NCBI GenBank assembly: GCA_024959975.1
Contig: JANXFM010000140.1
Location: forward strand, 1-23,327
Length of the DNA: 23,327 nucleotides
Direction: 5' to 3'
DNA from: Flavobacteriales bacterium
Lineage (GTDB): Bacteria; Bacteroidota; Bacteroidia; Flavobacteriales; UBA7430
Below the pieces are notes generated by a model, which worked only from the letters and a program-made list of their open reading frames with translations, was not told the origin of the DNA and did not search any database. Positions 1-8,300 of this stretch are shown here, piece after piece (position 1 is the first letter of the stretch; every line of letters begins with the position of its first letter). The position numbers were made by a program, and so were the translations under genes.

Positions 1-60
1 AGGTTTAAACTTGGCTATGTAATCTACTCCATTTACATTTGCTATAAGAAACAATTCCAT
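1..60 (-). CDS. Possible partial minus-strand gene, 5' end only
   Basis: Reading the minus strand from an ATG at position 60, twenty codons stay open to the window edge (begins MELFLIANVNG). Codon use looks protein-like, but twenty codons is weak evidence. The start would lie only four bases from the divergent ATG at 65, and the likely promoter of that gene would fall inside this frame. I do not recognise the product. It may be a real gene running off the window or a chance open frame. Confidence 0.22.
   Translation of the reverse strand, partial: MELFLIANVNGVDYIAKFKP
11..41 (+). promoter_or_regulatory. Bacteroidota-type promoter for the gene at 65
   Basis: A TTG at 11-13 is followed, after 20 bases, by TACATTTG at 34-41. 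This matches the TTG/TAnnTTTG promoter pattern described for Flavobacteriia and Bacteroides. Transcription would start near 48, giving a leader of under 20 nucleotides. The prediction rests on sequence pattern only. Confidence 0.45.
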
Positions 61-64
61 AAAG

Positions 65-1510
65 ATGAAAAACATTGTTTTAACTCCGGCCCAAAAGGCT
101 TTAGAAGTGAATCTTAACCCTGAGATATACGGCACATTTGCTGAAATTGGTGCTGGTCAGGAAGTTGTACGTCATTTCTTTAGAACAGGTGGAGCATCAG
201 GCACCATAGCCAAAGCTATGTCTGCATACGACAAAGACTTTAGTGATGCCATATATGGTAGAGAAGTAAACGGAAGATATGTTTGTGAATCTCGGTTAAA
301 GAAAATGATTGAACATGAATATGGTTTGATCACAGAGCGTCTTGACAGAAAAAAACATCCTGACAAAAGATTTTTCTCTTTTGCCAATAATGTAGAAACG
401 ATTAATTTCTCGAAAACCAATGATGGACATGGTTGGATGGGTTTACGTTTTCAACTAAGCCCGGATTCTAAACCCAATGATGTTATACTCCATTACCTGC
501 TTCATGAACGAGAAGCGAAACAACAACAGGAAAGTGCCGGTGTTTTAGGTGTTAACCTTTTGTATGGCTGTATGTTTCACTATGACGATCCTAAAATTCT
601 CATTAAACAGTTATTTGAAAATATCAGCCAGGGTCATCTGGAAATTGATATGATCCAAATGAATGGACCTGATTTTGACTATGTAGACAACAGGCTGTTA
701 AGTTTATATCTTGTTAAGGAAAAAATGACAGATGCTGTAATCTTCAGTCCGGATGGAGTTAACCTACAACCTTCTGATGTATTATATAAAAAGAACATAC
801 TTGCCATTAGAGGTAGTTTCAGACCTGTTACCAAGGTTAATATTGACATGATTAAAAATGGATACAATAAATTTATCCTGGAAAACAGAGTTACCAAAGA
901 AAATCTACAAGTTCTGTTTGAGATTACTTTAAGTAACCTGAGCAGTGATGGTGAAATTGACGAACAAGATTTCTTAGACAGAGCAGATATCCTTGGTTCT
1001 TTAGGGCAAACTGTATTAATATCCAACTACCAACAATACTACAAGCTACTGGATTACTTTGGTCGATTTACAAAAAAACGAATGGGCGTCATTTTAGGAG
1101 TTCCTAACCTAAAACAAATTTTTGAAGAAAAATATTACCGTCACTTAAGTGGGGGTATACTTGAAGCATTTGGACGAATGTTTAACCGGGATATAAAAGT
1201 TTACTTATACCCTTATCAAAAACAAAAAGACGGTGAATTAAGTAATTCTAAAAATCTTCAAATTCATCCTCGATTCAGATCGTTATACGAATATCTAGTC
1301 TACAACAACAGAATTGTTGATGTTGACTACGACCCAAAAGTACTCCGCATCTTCTCTCCTCTTGTACTTCGAATGATCAAAAATGGAATTGGCGGCTGGG
1401 AAAGCATGGTACCTGCCTACGTAGATAACATTATCAAAGAGAAAAGGTTATTCGGATACAAAAAGAAATCTAGTGATAAAAAAGAAACTCAAAAAGCTAA
1501 AAAGCTATAA
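65..1510 (+). CDS. Conserved protein of unknown function, 481 aa
   Basis: I recognise the opening (LTPAQKALEVNLNPEIYGTF, then a segment with FAEIGAGQEVVRHFFR) as a widely conserved bacterial family of about 480 residues. From memory, database names attached to it, such as nicotinate-nucleotide adenylyltransferase or TonB-dependent receptor, conflict and look like propagated errors. No adenylyltransferase HxGH motif, signal peptide or beta-barrel features are visible. Conserved-looking blocks include GTIAKAMSAYDKDFSDAIYG (about residues 46-65) and RGSFRPVTKVNIDMI (about 249-263). The protein appears soluble and cytoplasmic, with a Lys-rich tail. The start at 65 fits the family N-terminus and the promoter at 11-41. 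Its last 14 bases overlap the 3' end of the convergent FMN reductase gene. Confidence 0.85.
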   Translation: MKNIVLTPAQKALEVNLNPEIYGTFAEIGAGQEVVRHFFRTGGASGTIAKAMSAYDKDFSDAIYGREVNGRYVCESRLKKMIEHEYGLITERLDRKKHPDKRFFSFANNVETINFSKTNDGHGWMGLRFQLSPDSKPNDVILHYLLHEREAKQQQESAGVLGVNLLYGCMFHYDDPKILIKQLFENISQGHLEIDMIQMNGPDFDYVDNRLLSLYLVKEKMTDAVIFSPDGVNLQPSDVLYKKNILAIRGSFRPVTKVNIDMIKNGYNKFILENRVTKENLQVLFEITLSNLSSDGEIDEQDFLDRADILGSLGQTVLISNYQQYYKLLDYFGRFTKKRMGVILGVPNLKQIFEEKYYRHLSGGILEAFGRMFNRDIKVYLYPYQKQKDGELSNSKNLQIHPRFRSLYEYLVYNNRIVDVDYDPKVLRIFSPLVLRMIKNGIGGWESMVPAYVDNIIKEKRLFGYKKKSSDKKETQKAKKL

Positions 1511-2018
1511 AATTCTTTAGGTGGTTCTGAATGAGCTTTAACGTATCAGAGTCATCTATTTCACCCGCTTCATTAAATAGTTTGTGTATTTCAGACAATT
1601 TGGGCTTTGATGAAAATACTTCGGCTCTAAGGTGATGAAAAAGAGCTGTAAGATGCTCCATTCCTCTCAAATTACCAGCTCTACCGGTAGATACACCTAC
1701 TAAAGTAACTTTTTTAGTTTTAATATTTTCACCCCCAACACAATCAATTAAAGCTTTAAATATACCCGGATAACTACCATGGTATTCAGGAGATATGACA
1801 ATAAATTTATCAGCATTATTAATATATCTGTCTACAATATCAACAAAAGGCTGAGTAGAAGATCCATAAAAATTACTAAACATAAAATCTGCAGGTAAGT
1901 CACACAGATCCATGATCTGATTTTCCACGTTTATTTGGCTTAATAATTCACTATATAAGCCCGCTACCTTAGCTGTTAAACTACCCGATCTGTTTGTTGC
2001 TGAAATAATCGTTATCAT
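1497..2018 (-). CDS. NAD(P)H-dependent FMN reductase family protein
   Basis: This is a 173-residue flavodoxin-fold protein. It starts MITIISATNRSGSLT, the first beta strand and FMN-phosphate loop of the NADPH-dependent FMN reductase family. The middle carries VISPEYHGSYPGIFKALID, matching the family's PEYNGSxPGxLKNAID flavin-binding segment. Members transfer electrons from NAD(P)H through FMN to quinones, azo compounds or metals; the substrate here cannot be told. An in-frame ATG 14 codons upstream (2060) exists, but the core fold begins exactly at the 2018 ATG, so I chose that start. It is divergent from parA and overlaps the convergent gene at 65-1510 by 14 bases. Confidence 0.85.
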   Translation of the reverse strand: MITIISATNRSGSLTAKVAGLYSELLSQINVENQIMDLCDLPADFMFSNFYGSSTQPFVDIVDRYINNADKFIVISPEYHGSYPGIFKALIDCVGGENIKTKKVTLVGVSTGRAGNLRGMEHLTALFHHLRAEVFSSKPKLSEIHKLFNEAGEIDDSDTLKLIQNHLKNFIAF

Positions 2019-2129
2019 ATCGTTGAAAATTGCGTATAAAATGTTGATAAAATAAGGCAATCCTTTCTAAGACATAGAATTGACTTTTCGTAATTTTAGA
2101 GGATAAAAATAGTTAAATTTTATTCATAG

Positions 2130-2903
2130 ATGGCAAAGATCATTGCGATAGCAAACCAGAAAGGTGGTGTAGGGAAAACCACAACATCAGTAAACCTTGC
2201 TGCATGCCTAGGAGTACTGGAAAAGAGAGTCTTACTCATCGATGCAGATCCACAAGCTAATGCGACCTCATCACTGGGAATAGATCCCAATGAAAACCAT
2301 AACGGTACTTATCAATGTTTGGAGCACCAGTTAAACGCACTTGAATGCATTCAAAAATCATCCAGTCCTAATGTAGATGTTATGCCCTCTCAACTGGATC
2401 TGGTAGCCGCCGAAATTGAATTGGTCGATAAGGATTCCAGAGAATTTATGCTTAAAACTGCTCTTGAGGATATAAAAGAAGACTACGATTACATCATTAT
2501 CGACTGTGCTCCATCATTAGGCTTAATAACATTAAATGCCCTAACTGCTGCCGATTCAGTAATTGTTCCGATACAATGTGAATATTTTGCTCTGGAAGGT
2601 TTGGGTAAATTAATGAACACGATAAAAAGTGTTCAAAACATTCAAAACCCTAAATTAGATATTGAAGGCTTGTTATTAACCATGTACGACTCTAGGTTAC
2701 GCTTATCCAACTTAGTCATTGACGAGGTGAAAACCCATTTTCAGGATATGGTATTCAAAACCATTATTCAAAGAAATGTACGATTAAGCGAAGCTCCCAG
2801 TTATGGAGAAAGCATTATTATGTACGACGCCACTTGTAGAGGCGCAGTAAACTACCTAAATTTAGCTCAGGAGTTTATCGATAAAAATGAAACCGCAGCA
2901 TAA
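2130..2903 (+). CDS. parA: Chromosome-partitioning ATPase ParA (Soj)
   Basis: The 257-residue product is a deviant-Walker ATPase of the ParA/Soj/MinD family. The Walker A loop KGGVGKTT lies at residues 11-18 with the signature lysine before GG. The A' motif LLIDADPQAN follows near residues 35-44, and a Walker B-like IIIDCAPSLG lies around 132-141. ParA binds non-specific DNA as an ATP dimer and, with ParB, segregates the replication-origin region. Length is normal for the chromosomal form. Its stop and the parB start overlap as TAATG, implying coupled translation. It heads the operon that continues at least to the WbqC gene. Confidence 0.97.
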   Translation: MAKIIAIANQKGGVGKTTTSVNLAACLGVLEKRVLLIDADPQANATSSLGIDPNENHNGTYQCLEHQLNALECIQKSSSPNVDVMPSQLDLVAAEIELVDKDSREFMLKTALEDIKEDYDYIIIDCAPSLGLITLNALTAADSVIVPIQCEYFALEGLGKLMNTIKSVQNIQNPKLDIEGLLLTMYDSRLRLSNLVIDEVKTHFQDMVFKTIIQRNVRLSEAPSYGESIIMYDATCRGAVNYLNLAQEFIDKNETAA

Positions 2904-3811
2904 TGGCAAAACAAAAGAAAGCTTTAGGAAGAGGATTATCGGCCATACTTAGCAATCCAAATACGGATATTACGCAAACTAAAAACAGCACCGAGCCAGC
3001 TATACCACTGGGCTCTACAGGTGAGTTACTTATTGATACAATTGAGGTAAACCCATTTCAACCAAGAACTCATTTTAATCAGGAAGCTTTAGAAGAACTC
3101 GCCTTGTCTATCAAAGAACTCGGGGTCATTCAACCGATTACCGTTCGAAAACTTGGTTACGACAAGTACCAATTAATCTCCGGTGAACGTCGATTTAGAG
3201 CAAGTCAATTGGCTGGGCTTACCAAAATACCCGCCTACATACGAATAGCCAATGACCAGGAAATGCTCGAAATGGCATTGGTGGAAAATATTCAAAGGCA
3301 AAACTTAGATGCTATAGAGATTGCTTTGAGTTATCAATTGTTGATGGACGAATGTCAATTAACACAAGAAAAATTAAGCGAGCGCGTTGGTAAGAAAAGA
3401 TCTACGGTTACCAATTATTTGCGTTTATTGCGATTAAACCCTATTATTCAAGCCGGCATCAGAGATCAAATGATTGGAATAGGACACGCTAGAGCTTTGG
3501 TAAATATTGAAGATGAGAAACAGCAATTAGATCTGTACAAAAGCATTTTAACAGATAGTTTATCTGTGCGACAAACAGAACAATTGGCTCAAAACTTAAA
3601 AACTATAAGCCCTAAAAAAAGTGCTCATTCTAAAAAAACTCAAAAAACACCACTACCCTTTTCCATACAACAGATCTCACAGGACTTTGAAAAGAAAACA
3701 AATTGTAGCACAGAAATAAAACTTCAAAAAAATGGGAAAGGAAAATTAATCATCTCATTTAAAAATGAAGAACAACTCGAACATATCATTCAATGTTTTC
3801 AAAGCGAATAA
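2903..3811 (+). CDS. parB: Chromosome-partitioning protein ParB
   Basis: The 302-residue product has the complete ParB layout. The N-terminal basic segment KKALGRGLSAIL resembles the stretch that contacts ParA. The CTP-binding ParB/Srx domain contains GERRFRA (residues 94-100) and ENIQR (128-132). A helix-turn-helix follows around 152-176 (LTQEKLSERVGKKRSTVTNY). A Ser/Thr/Lys-rich linker at about 235-250 leads to a C-terminal dimerisation region. ParB loads on parS sites and spreads as a clamp. I saw no parS-like palindrome (TGTTTCACGTGAAACA) in the window. Its 3' end overlaps the next gene by 19 bases. Confidence 0.96.
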   Translation: MAKQKKALGRGLSAILSNPNTDITQTKNSTEPAIPLGSTGELLIDTIEVNPFQPRTHFNQEALEELALSIKELGVIQPITVRKLGYDKYQLISGERRFRASQLAGLTKIPAYIRIANDQEMLEMALVENIQRQNLDAIEIALSYQLLMDECQLTQEKLSERVGKKRSTVTNYLRLLRLNPIIQAGIRDQMIGIGHARALVNIEDEKQQLDLYKSILTDSLSVRQTEQLAQNLKTISPKKSAHSKKTQKTPLPFSIQQISQDFEKKTNCSTEIKLQKNGKGKLIISFKNEEQLEHIIQCFQSE

Positions 3812-4320
3812 GCCTACTTTTCATTCTTTTCGCTTGTAGTTTTAGCATGTATGCTCAAATCCAGGTGAATGATCACGCTCCAAAAAAAGCAAGTATTTAC
3901 GCTGCAATAATTCCGGGTGCCGGTCAATTTTACAACAAGAAGTATTGGAAAATTCCAATCGTATATTTAAGCTTAGGATCCGCTTTATATGTTGCTAAAC
4001 AAAACCAAAATGAATATTTACATTACCGACAGGCTTTTGAATACAGAACTGATGATGACGAAACTACTATTGACCCTTACGTAGATCAATACACGGAATC
4101 AAATTTAATTACCGAAAAAAATATTCGGCGCGAAAATCGTGACCTGGCATACATTATTGCCGCGGGCATTTACCTTTTAAACATCATTGATGCTTCAGTT
4201 GATGCACATCTGTTCAAATTTAACGTCAATGACGATATTAGCTTAAACATACAACCACAATTCATGCAAGCAAGCCACCAAAACACACTTGCTTTATCAT
4301 TAAAATTAAACTGGAACTAA
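3793..4320 (+). CDS. DUF5683 domain membrane protein
   Basis: The 175-residue product starts with a hydrophobic signal or anchor segment (about residues 7-20, ending near SMYAQ, a plausible cleavage site). It then has ASIYAAIIPGAGQFYNKKYW, the hallmark of the DUF5683 family found in Bacteroidota next to parB. Further hydrophobic stretches at about residues 52-65 and 118-135 suggest membrane association. The function is not known. The start overlaps the end of parB by 19 bases and the stop abuts the dapB ATG, so it belongs to the same transcript. Confidence 0.85.
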   Translation: MFSKRISLLFILFACSFSMYAQIQVNDHAPKKASIYAAIIPGAGQFYNKKYWKIPIVYLSLGSALYVAKQNQNEYLHYRQAFEYRTDDDETTIDPYVDQYTESNLITEKNIRRENRDLAYIIAAGIYLLNIIDASVDAHLFKFNVNDDISLNIQPQFMQASHQNTLALSLKLNWN

Positions 4321-5040
4321 ATGAAAATTGCGATTTTAGGATACGGAAAAATGGGAAAAGCTATTGAGAAAATAGCACTAAACAGAGGACATGAAATTGT
4401 TTTAAAGATCCACCGAAAAAATCAAGACCAACTCCATATAAAAAACCTGAGCCAGGCTGATGTAGTTATAGATTTCAGCATTCCCGATTCAGCTAAAGAA
4501 AATATTTTACTGGCTATTGATGCCAATACTCCGATCATTAGTGGAACAACTGGCTGGTTAGATCATTACGATGAAGTGGCTAAATATTGTACGGAAAAAA
4601 ATTCGGCCTTTTTATACGCTTCAAATTTCAGCTTAGGTGTCAATTTATTTTTTGAGCTAAATAAAAATTTAGCAAAGCTGATGAAGACACATCAACAATA
4701 CCAAATAGATATGACTGAAATTCATCACACTCAAAAGTTAGATGCCCCTAGTGGTACTGCCATTAGTTTAGCTGAACAAATTATATCTGAAAACGAGACC
4801 AAAAATAAATGGACTCTTGACGCTACAAACTCAGATGAGCAAATTATAATTGACGCTCAACGTGAAGGAAATGTTCCGGGGACTCATGTCGTAAATTACA
4901 AATCAGAGATCGACTCCATTACAATTAAGCACGAAGCACATTCAAGAGAAGGCTTTGCTTTTGGTGCAGTAATTGCCGCAGAATGGATACAAAACAGAAA
5001 AGGGATTTTTAGCATGCATGATGTGCTATTTTCCTCTTAA
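4321..5040 (+). CDS. dapB: 4-hydroxy-tetrahydrodipicolinate reductase DapB
   Basis: The 239-residue product reduces 4-hydroxy-tetrahydrodipicolinate with NAD(P)H in the diaminopimelate/lysine pathway, feeding peptidoglycan synthesis. The N-terminal Rossmann loop GYGKMGKAIE (residues 7-16) binds the nucleotide. The catalytic block HHTQKLDAPSGTA carries His135, His136 and Lys139, the expected acid/base and substrate-binding residues. Length is slightly below the E. coli enzyme, as is usual in Bacteroidota. It starts on the base after the DUF5683 stop. A 65-base gap follows before lepB. Confidence 0.96.
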   Translation: MKIAILGYGKMGKAIEKIALNRGHEIVLKIHRKNQDQLHIKNLSQADVVIDFSIPDSAKENILLAIDANTPIISGTTGWLDHYDEVAKYCTEKNSAFLYASNFSLGVNLFFELNKNLAKLMKTHQQYQIDMTEIHHTQKLDAPSGTAISLAEQIISENETKNKWTLDATNSDEQIIIDAQREGNVPGTHVVNYKSEIDSITIKHEAHSREGFAFGAVIAAEWIQNRKGIFSMHDVLFSS

Positions 5041-5064
5041 CTAGATTTAACAACTTGTTGTGAG

Positions 5065-5092
5065 TTGATTAAGACTTGTTTTAATATTTTTA
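5065..5092 (+). promoter_or_regulatory. Weak candidate promoter ahead of lepB
   Basis: Within the only sizeable gap of the par-wbqC operon, TTG at 5065-5067 is followed after 17 bases by TATTTTTA at 5085-5092, a near match to TAnnTTTG. A small inverted repeat (ACAAC TT GTTGT, 5050-5061) lies just upstream. An internal promoter is possible, but the local AT richness makes chance matches likely. Confidence 0.25.
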
Positions 5093-5105
5093 AAAAAAAT
5101 AAAAG

Positions 5106-6617
5106 ATGAATCTCAAAAAACATAGTTTCTTTATCATAAGCTGTATTGCTTATATTCTAATTGTAAAATTAAGTGGCTTAAACTGGTTTTATTTTGGAGT
5201 TTTAGCCATTGCTGATCATTATTACTGGCATTATGTTAATTGGACTTTCTGGAAAAAAAGAGAAAAAAGAGAAAAGAAAAAACGTTCCGTTATTGGAGAA
5301 TGGGCAAATGCGATCCTCTTTGCCGTAGTCGGTGCAACACTCATACACACCTTTGTTATTCAACCCTTTACGATCCCAACCTCATCCATGGAAAAATCCA
5401 TGTTGATTGGGGATTACTTACTAGTTAGTAAACTTAATTACGGTCCTAACGTACCCAATACGCCCCTATCTGTTCCGTTTATGCACAACACCTTTTTAGG
5501 TACTGCAAACACACCATCATATAGTAAATCCGTACAACTAGGATACAATAGACTTCCCGGTTTTGACACCATAAAAAACAACGATATTGTCGTATTCAAT
5601 TACCCGGTTGATGATATGCAGGCAGACATGCCATTCGATAAAAAAACGAATTATGTAAAACGCTGTGTAGGTGTTGGAGGTGACTCATTAGAGATCATTG
5701 ATCAAAAAATCTTCATTAATGGTAAGGAACAGCCCTTACCGGATCGGTCCCATGGTCAGTTTAGCTACATTGTAACTACTAGCGGTACCGGGTTTAGAGA
5801 AAAATTCTTGTTAGAAAATGAAATTACTGAGGATTATCCACTTTACGAATATGAATTTGAGCTATCAGACGATAACGTAAAACTTTTTAAAGAACAACCT
5901 TACATCCGAAATGTTGATCTGTCAGATAGTCTTGATTCCGGGCTTAAATCCTACAGGGTCATTACACAAGGTGTGAAATTGAATGCAAATGTTTTGGCTA
6001 CCTACAAGGGTATTAAAACCAAAAACAACTTGTACTTAATGATGCTAACTGATGAGAATGTTAAAAAACTTTCATCTTTATCTAATGTAATAAGCGTAAG
6101 CAAACCCGATCTACTCCCCAGCCAAAAAGGGACCATTATGTTCCCAAAAGGAAACGACTATAATTGGACTACAGATAACTACGGTCCTATTTACATTCCA
6201 AAGGCAGGAGCCACCATAGAACTTACGGAAGATAACCTGGCATTCTACAGTGATGTCATCAAAAACTATGAAGAAAATCATCTTGAGATCAAAGAAGATG
6301 GCACATACATCAACGAGGTTTTAAGTACAAACTACACATTTAAAATGAACTACTACTGGATGATGGGAGATAACCGACATAATTCCCTGGATTCTCGTTT
6401 TTGGGGGTTTGTACCGGAAAATCATGTAGTGGGAAAACCTGTATTTAACTGGATGAGCATAGATCCAAACAAATCCGGATTAGACAAAATTCGATGGAAG
6501 AGATTATTCACCGTAATCCATGGTGAAGGAGAAGCCCGCTCCTACCTGATCCATTTTTTAATATTTATCGGTCTTTGGAATCTTGCTTCCAGATATCTAA
6601 AAAAGAAAAAAGCCTAA
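5106..6617 (+). CDS. lepB: Type I signal peptidase, long form
   Basis: The 503-residue membrane protease cleaves signal peptides from exported proteins. N-terminal hydrophobic segments (about 8-24 and 27-45) and a charged Lys/Glu/Arg linker (50-60) precede the main transmembrane helix (66-87). Catalytic Ser94 sits in PTSSM and catalytic Lys185 in YVKRCVG. The conserved GDNRHNSLDSR box lies near residues 421-431, and a last hydrophobic helix is at about 480-496. About 190 residues separate the Lys and GDN boxes, far more than in E. coli LepB; long inserts like this are common in Bacteroidota. It is followed four bases later by a second, shorter signal peptidase gene. Confidence 0.94.
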   Translation: MNLKKHSFFIISCIAYILIVKLSGLNWFYFGVLAIADHYYWHYVNWTFWKKREKREKKKRSVIGEWANAILFAVVGATLIHTFVIQPFTIPTSSMEKSMLIGDYLLVSKLNYGPNVPNTPLSVPFMHNTFLGTANTPSYSKSVQLGYNRLPGFDTIKNNDIVVFNYPVDDMQADMPFDKKTNYVKRCVGVGGDSLEIIDQKIFINGKEQPLPDRSHGQFSYIVTTSGTGFREKFLLENEITEDYPLYEYEFELSDDNVKLFKEQPYIRNVDLSDSLDSGLKSYRVITQGVKLNANVLATYKGIKTKNNLYLMMLTDENVKKLSSLSNVISVSKPDLLPSQKGTIMFPKGNDYNWTTDNYGPIYIPKAGATIELTEDNLAFYSDVIKNYEENHLEIKEDGTYINEVLSTNYTFKMNYYWMMGDNRHNSLDSRFWGFVPENHVVGKPVFNWMSIDPNKSGLDKIRWKRLFTVIHGEGEARSYLIHFLIFIGLWNLASRYLKKKKA

Positions 6618-6621
6618 ACAC

Positions 6622-7509
6622 ATGAATGCCCGAAAACTCATCATCATTGTAATACTTGCTTTTGCAATAAAATTTTGGGTATTTCAACCATTCATCGTTA
6701 CATCTAGTTCAATGGACAGCACCTTAATACAAGGCGACTATCTTATTGTAAACAAATGGCAAAACAGTATTTTCGGAAATCACATTCAACCCGATAAAGG
6801 TGAAGTCATTGCTTTTCACTACCCACTTGACAAAGTTGATGTTGAAGACAAAATGATCTACATCAAAAGATGTGTAGGGGTGCCGGGAGATACAATTATG
6901 ATTGAAAATGGACAGGTTAACAGCTTTGAAAAATCATTACAATTTGATTACATCATTCAAGATCCAAATGCTCGTATCAATTGGGACTTTCTCAAAAAAA
7001 TTGACGTACATCTCGGAGGAAAAACCATAAACAATAATTGGCTTTTGAATCTGGGTGAAAATCAAATCAACAAATTAAAAGAGTTCGATATAGACTTCGT
7101 TTTTAAAAAACTCATTCAGGATCCAAATGAATTTGATTTATCGGTTTTCCCTTCGGATACCACAAAAAAATGGAATCGGGATTTTTATGGCCCACTCTAC
7201 ATACCCGCATCCGGAGATAAAATCGAGATCAACACAAACAACATAAGCCTCTACGGAAAAATTATTGAGGTATACGAAAACCATAAATTAGAGGTGGATA
7301 GTACAAGCATACGTATCGACAATAATGTCTGCTCTACATACACTTTTACTCAGGACTATTATTTTATGATGGGCGATAATCGCCACCACTCCAAAGATTC
7401 AAGACATTGGGGATTTGTTCCTCAGGATCATTTAATAGCAAACTGTTCTGTAGTCATCTTCAATATTGACAATTTCTCTACAAAACGACTTTTTAAGCAA
7501 ATTAAATAG
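6622..7509 (+). CDS. lepB: Second type I signal peptidase, short form
   Basis: The 295-residue paralogue of the preceding gene has a single N-terminal transmembrane helix (about 5-22). Catalytic Ser30 lies in TSSSM and Lys82 in YIKRCVG, so both catalytic residues are present and it should be active. The GDNRHHSKDSR box is near 251-261. It lacks the extra N-terminal helices and the C-terminal helix of its neighbour and has a shorter insert. Both copies share a YGPLYIP or YGPIYIP motif in the insert, suggesting tandem duplication followed by divergence. The wbqC-like gene starts on the base after its stop. Confidence 0.93.
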   Translation: MNARKLIIIVILAFAIKFWVFQPFIVTSSSMDSTLIQGDYLIVNKWQNSIFGNHIQPDKGEVIAFHYPLDKVDVEDKMIYIKRCVGVPGDTIMIENGQVNSFEKSLQFDYIIQDPNARINWDFLKKIDVHLGGKTINNNWLLNLGENQINKLKEFDIDFVFKKLIQDPNEFDLSVFPSDTTKKWNRDFYGPLYIPASGDKIEINTNNISLYGKIIEVYENHKLEVDSTSIRIDNNVCSTYTFTQDYYFMMGDNRHHSKDSRHWGFVPQDHLIANCSVVIFNIDNFSTKRLFKQIK

Positions 7510-8133
7510 ATGTCTAAACAAATCATTCTTAGCTCTCATTACTTCCCTTGCATCGCCTATTTTGCCTATCTGGTAAAATACCCAAATGTTATTATTGATA
7601 CCGGAGAACATTTTCTGAAGCAATCTTATCGCAACAGATGTGTCATCTACACATCTAATGGCCCTTTAGCAATGAGTATTCCTGTGATAAAAAAAAGTAA
7701 AACTCCAATGAAAGATGTTCTTATTGATTCAAAAGAAGATTGGAAAACAAATCATTGGAGGGCTATAAGTTCCGCCTATAATTCAAGTCCGTTTTTTGAA
7801 TTTTATTGCGATGACCTAAAACAAGTCCTATTTAAAGATTATTCCGGCTTAACAAATATGAACACTGCTTTACTTCAACACATTTGTTATGAATTAGGTA
7901 TTACAAACAGATTTCAAACAAATGAAACCTATATTACCGCAAAAAATTCAGACCTTGATCTAAGAAGCTCCTTAAATCCCAAAAAAGCATTTACAGAATC
8001 TGATTCTTACCCAAGGTACATCCAGATATTCGAGGCTAAACATGGTTTTCAAAGAAATTTAAGTGTTCTAGACTTACTCTTTCACGAAGGACCGGAAGCT
8101 TTGAACTATTTAAAAAGTTTAAATGTGGAATAG
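7510..8133 (+). CDS. WbqC family protein
   Basis: The 207-residue product matches the WbqC-like family. It shows SSHYFPCIAYFAYL at the N-terminus, NRCVIYTSNGPLAMSIPV near residues 42-59, and WRAISSAYNSSPFFEFY near 81-97. The family is named after a gene in O-antigen clusters and is often found in glycan and amino-sugar contexts, but its reaction is not established. In Flavobacteriia it commonly sits after lepB, as here. It is cytoplasmic by appearance, with no signal peptide. It is the last gene of the operon, converging on the secreted-protein gene at 8301-9692. Confidence 0.85.
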   Translation: MSKQIILSSHYFPCIAYFAYLVKYPNVIIDTGEHFLKQSYRNRCVIYTSNGPLAMSIPVIKKSKTPMKDVLIDSKEDWKTNHWRAISSAYNSSPFFEFYCDDLKQVLFKDYSGLTNMNTALLQHICYELGITNRFQTNETYITAKNSDLDLRSSLNPKKAFTESDSYPRYIQIFEAKHGFQRNLSVLDLLFHEGPEALNYLKSLNVE

Positions 8134-8251
8134 TTGGTAGTCAGGAGACAGAAGAGAAATGACTAATTAATAATTGTCAGGCCGGAGGATAAAGTATTTT
8201 AGATTTCAGGATATTAAAGTGAAAGGGAAAAGCATACGCCCCCCCCTTTCT

Positions 8252-8287
8252 TCAATAGCCTCAAACACAACTTTAAGGCTTCATTGA
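8252..8287. other. Imperfect hairpin between convergent genes
   Basis: TCAATAGCCT at 8252-8261 pairs with AGGCTTCATTGA at 8276-8287, with a two-base bulge and a loop of about 14 bases. It sits between convergent 3' ends and could help transcription end, but no clear U-tract follows on either strand. A run of eight C (8239-8246) lies just outside it. Confidence 0.3.
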
Positions 8288-8300
8288 GGGGAACACCAAA

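Noticed and set aside
1..117. A plus-strand frame open from the window edge through position 117
   Set aside because: It overlaps the clear N-terminus of the gene at 65 by over 50 bases, and its residues do not look like a protein end.
2061..2129. A promoter for parA
   Set aside because: TAATTTTA and TAAATTTT are present, but neither has a TTG at a workable distance; no candidate is good enough to list.
2130..3811. A parS site near parAB
   Set aside because: No palindrome close to TGTTTCACGTGAAACA was found, so an origin-proximal site cannot be claimed.
5240..5428. A 62-codon plus-strand frame inside lepB
   Set aside because: It lies wholly within the well-supported signal peptidase in another frame, and its composition is non-coding.
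8239..8246. A run of eight C as a possible phase-variation tract
   Set aside because: It lies outside any reading frame, between convergent genes, with no promoter around it; more likely neutral or a sequencing-error spot.
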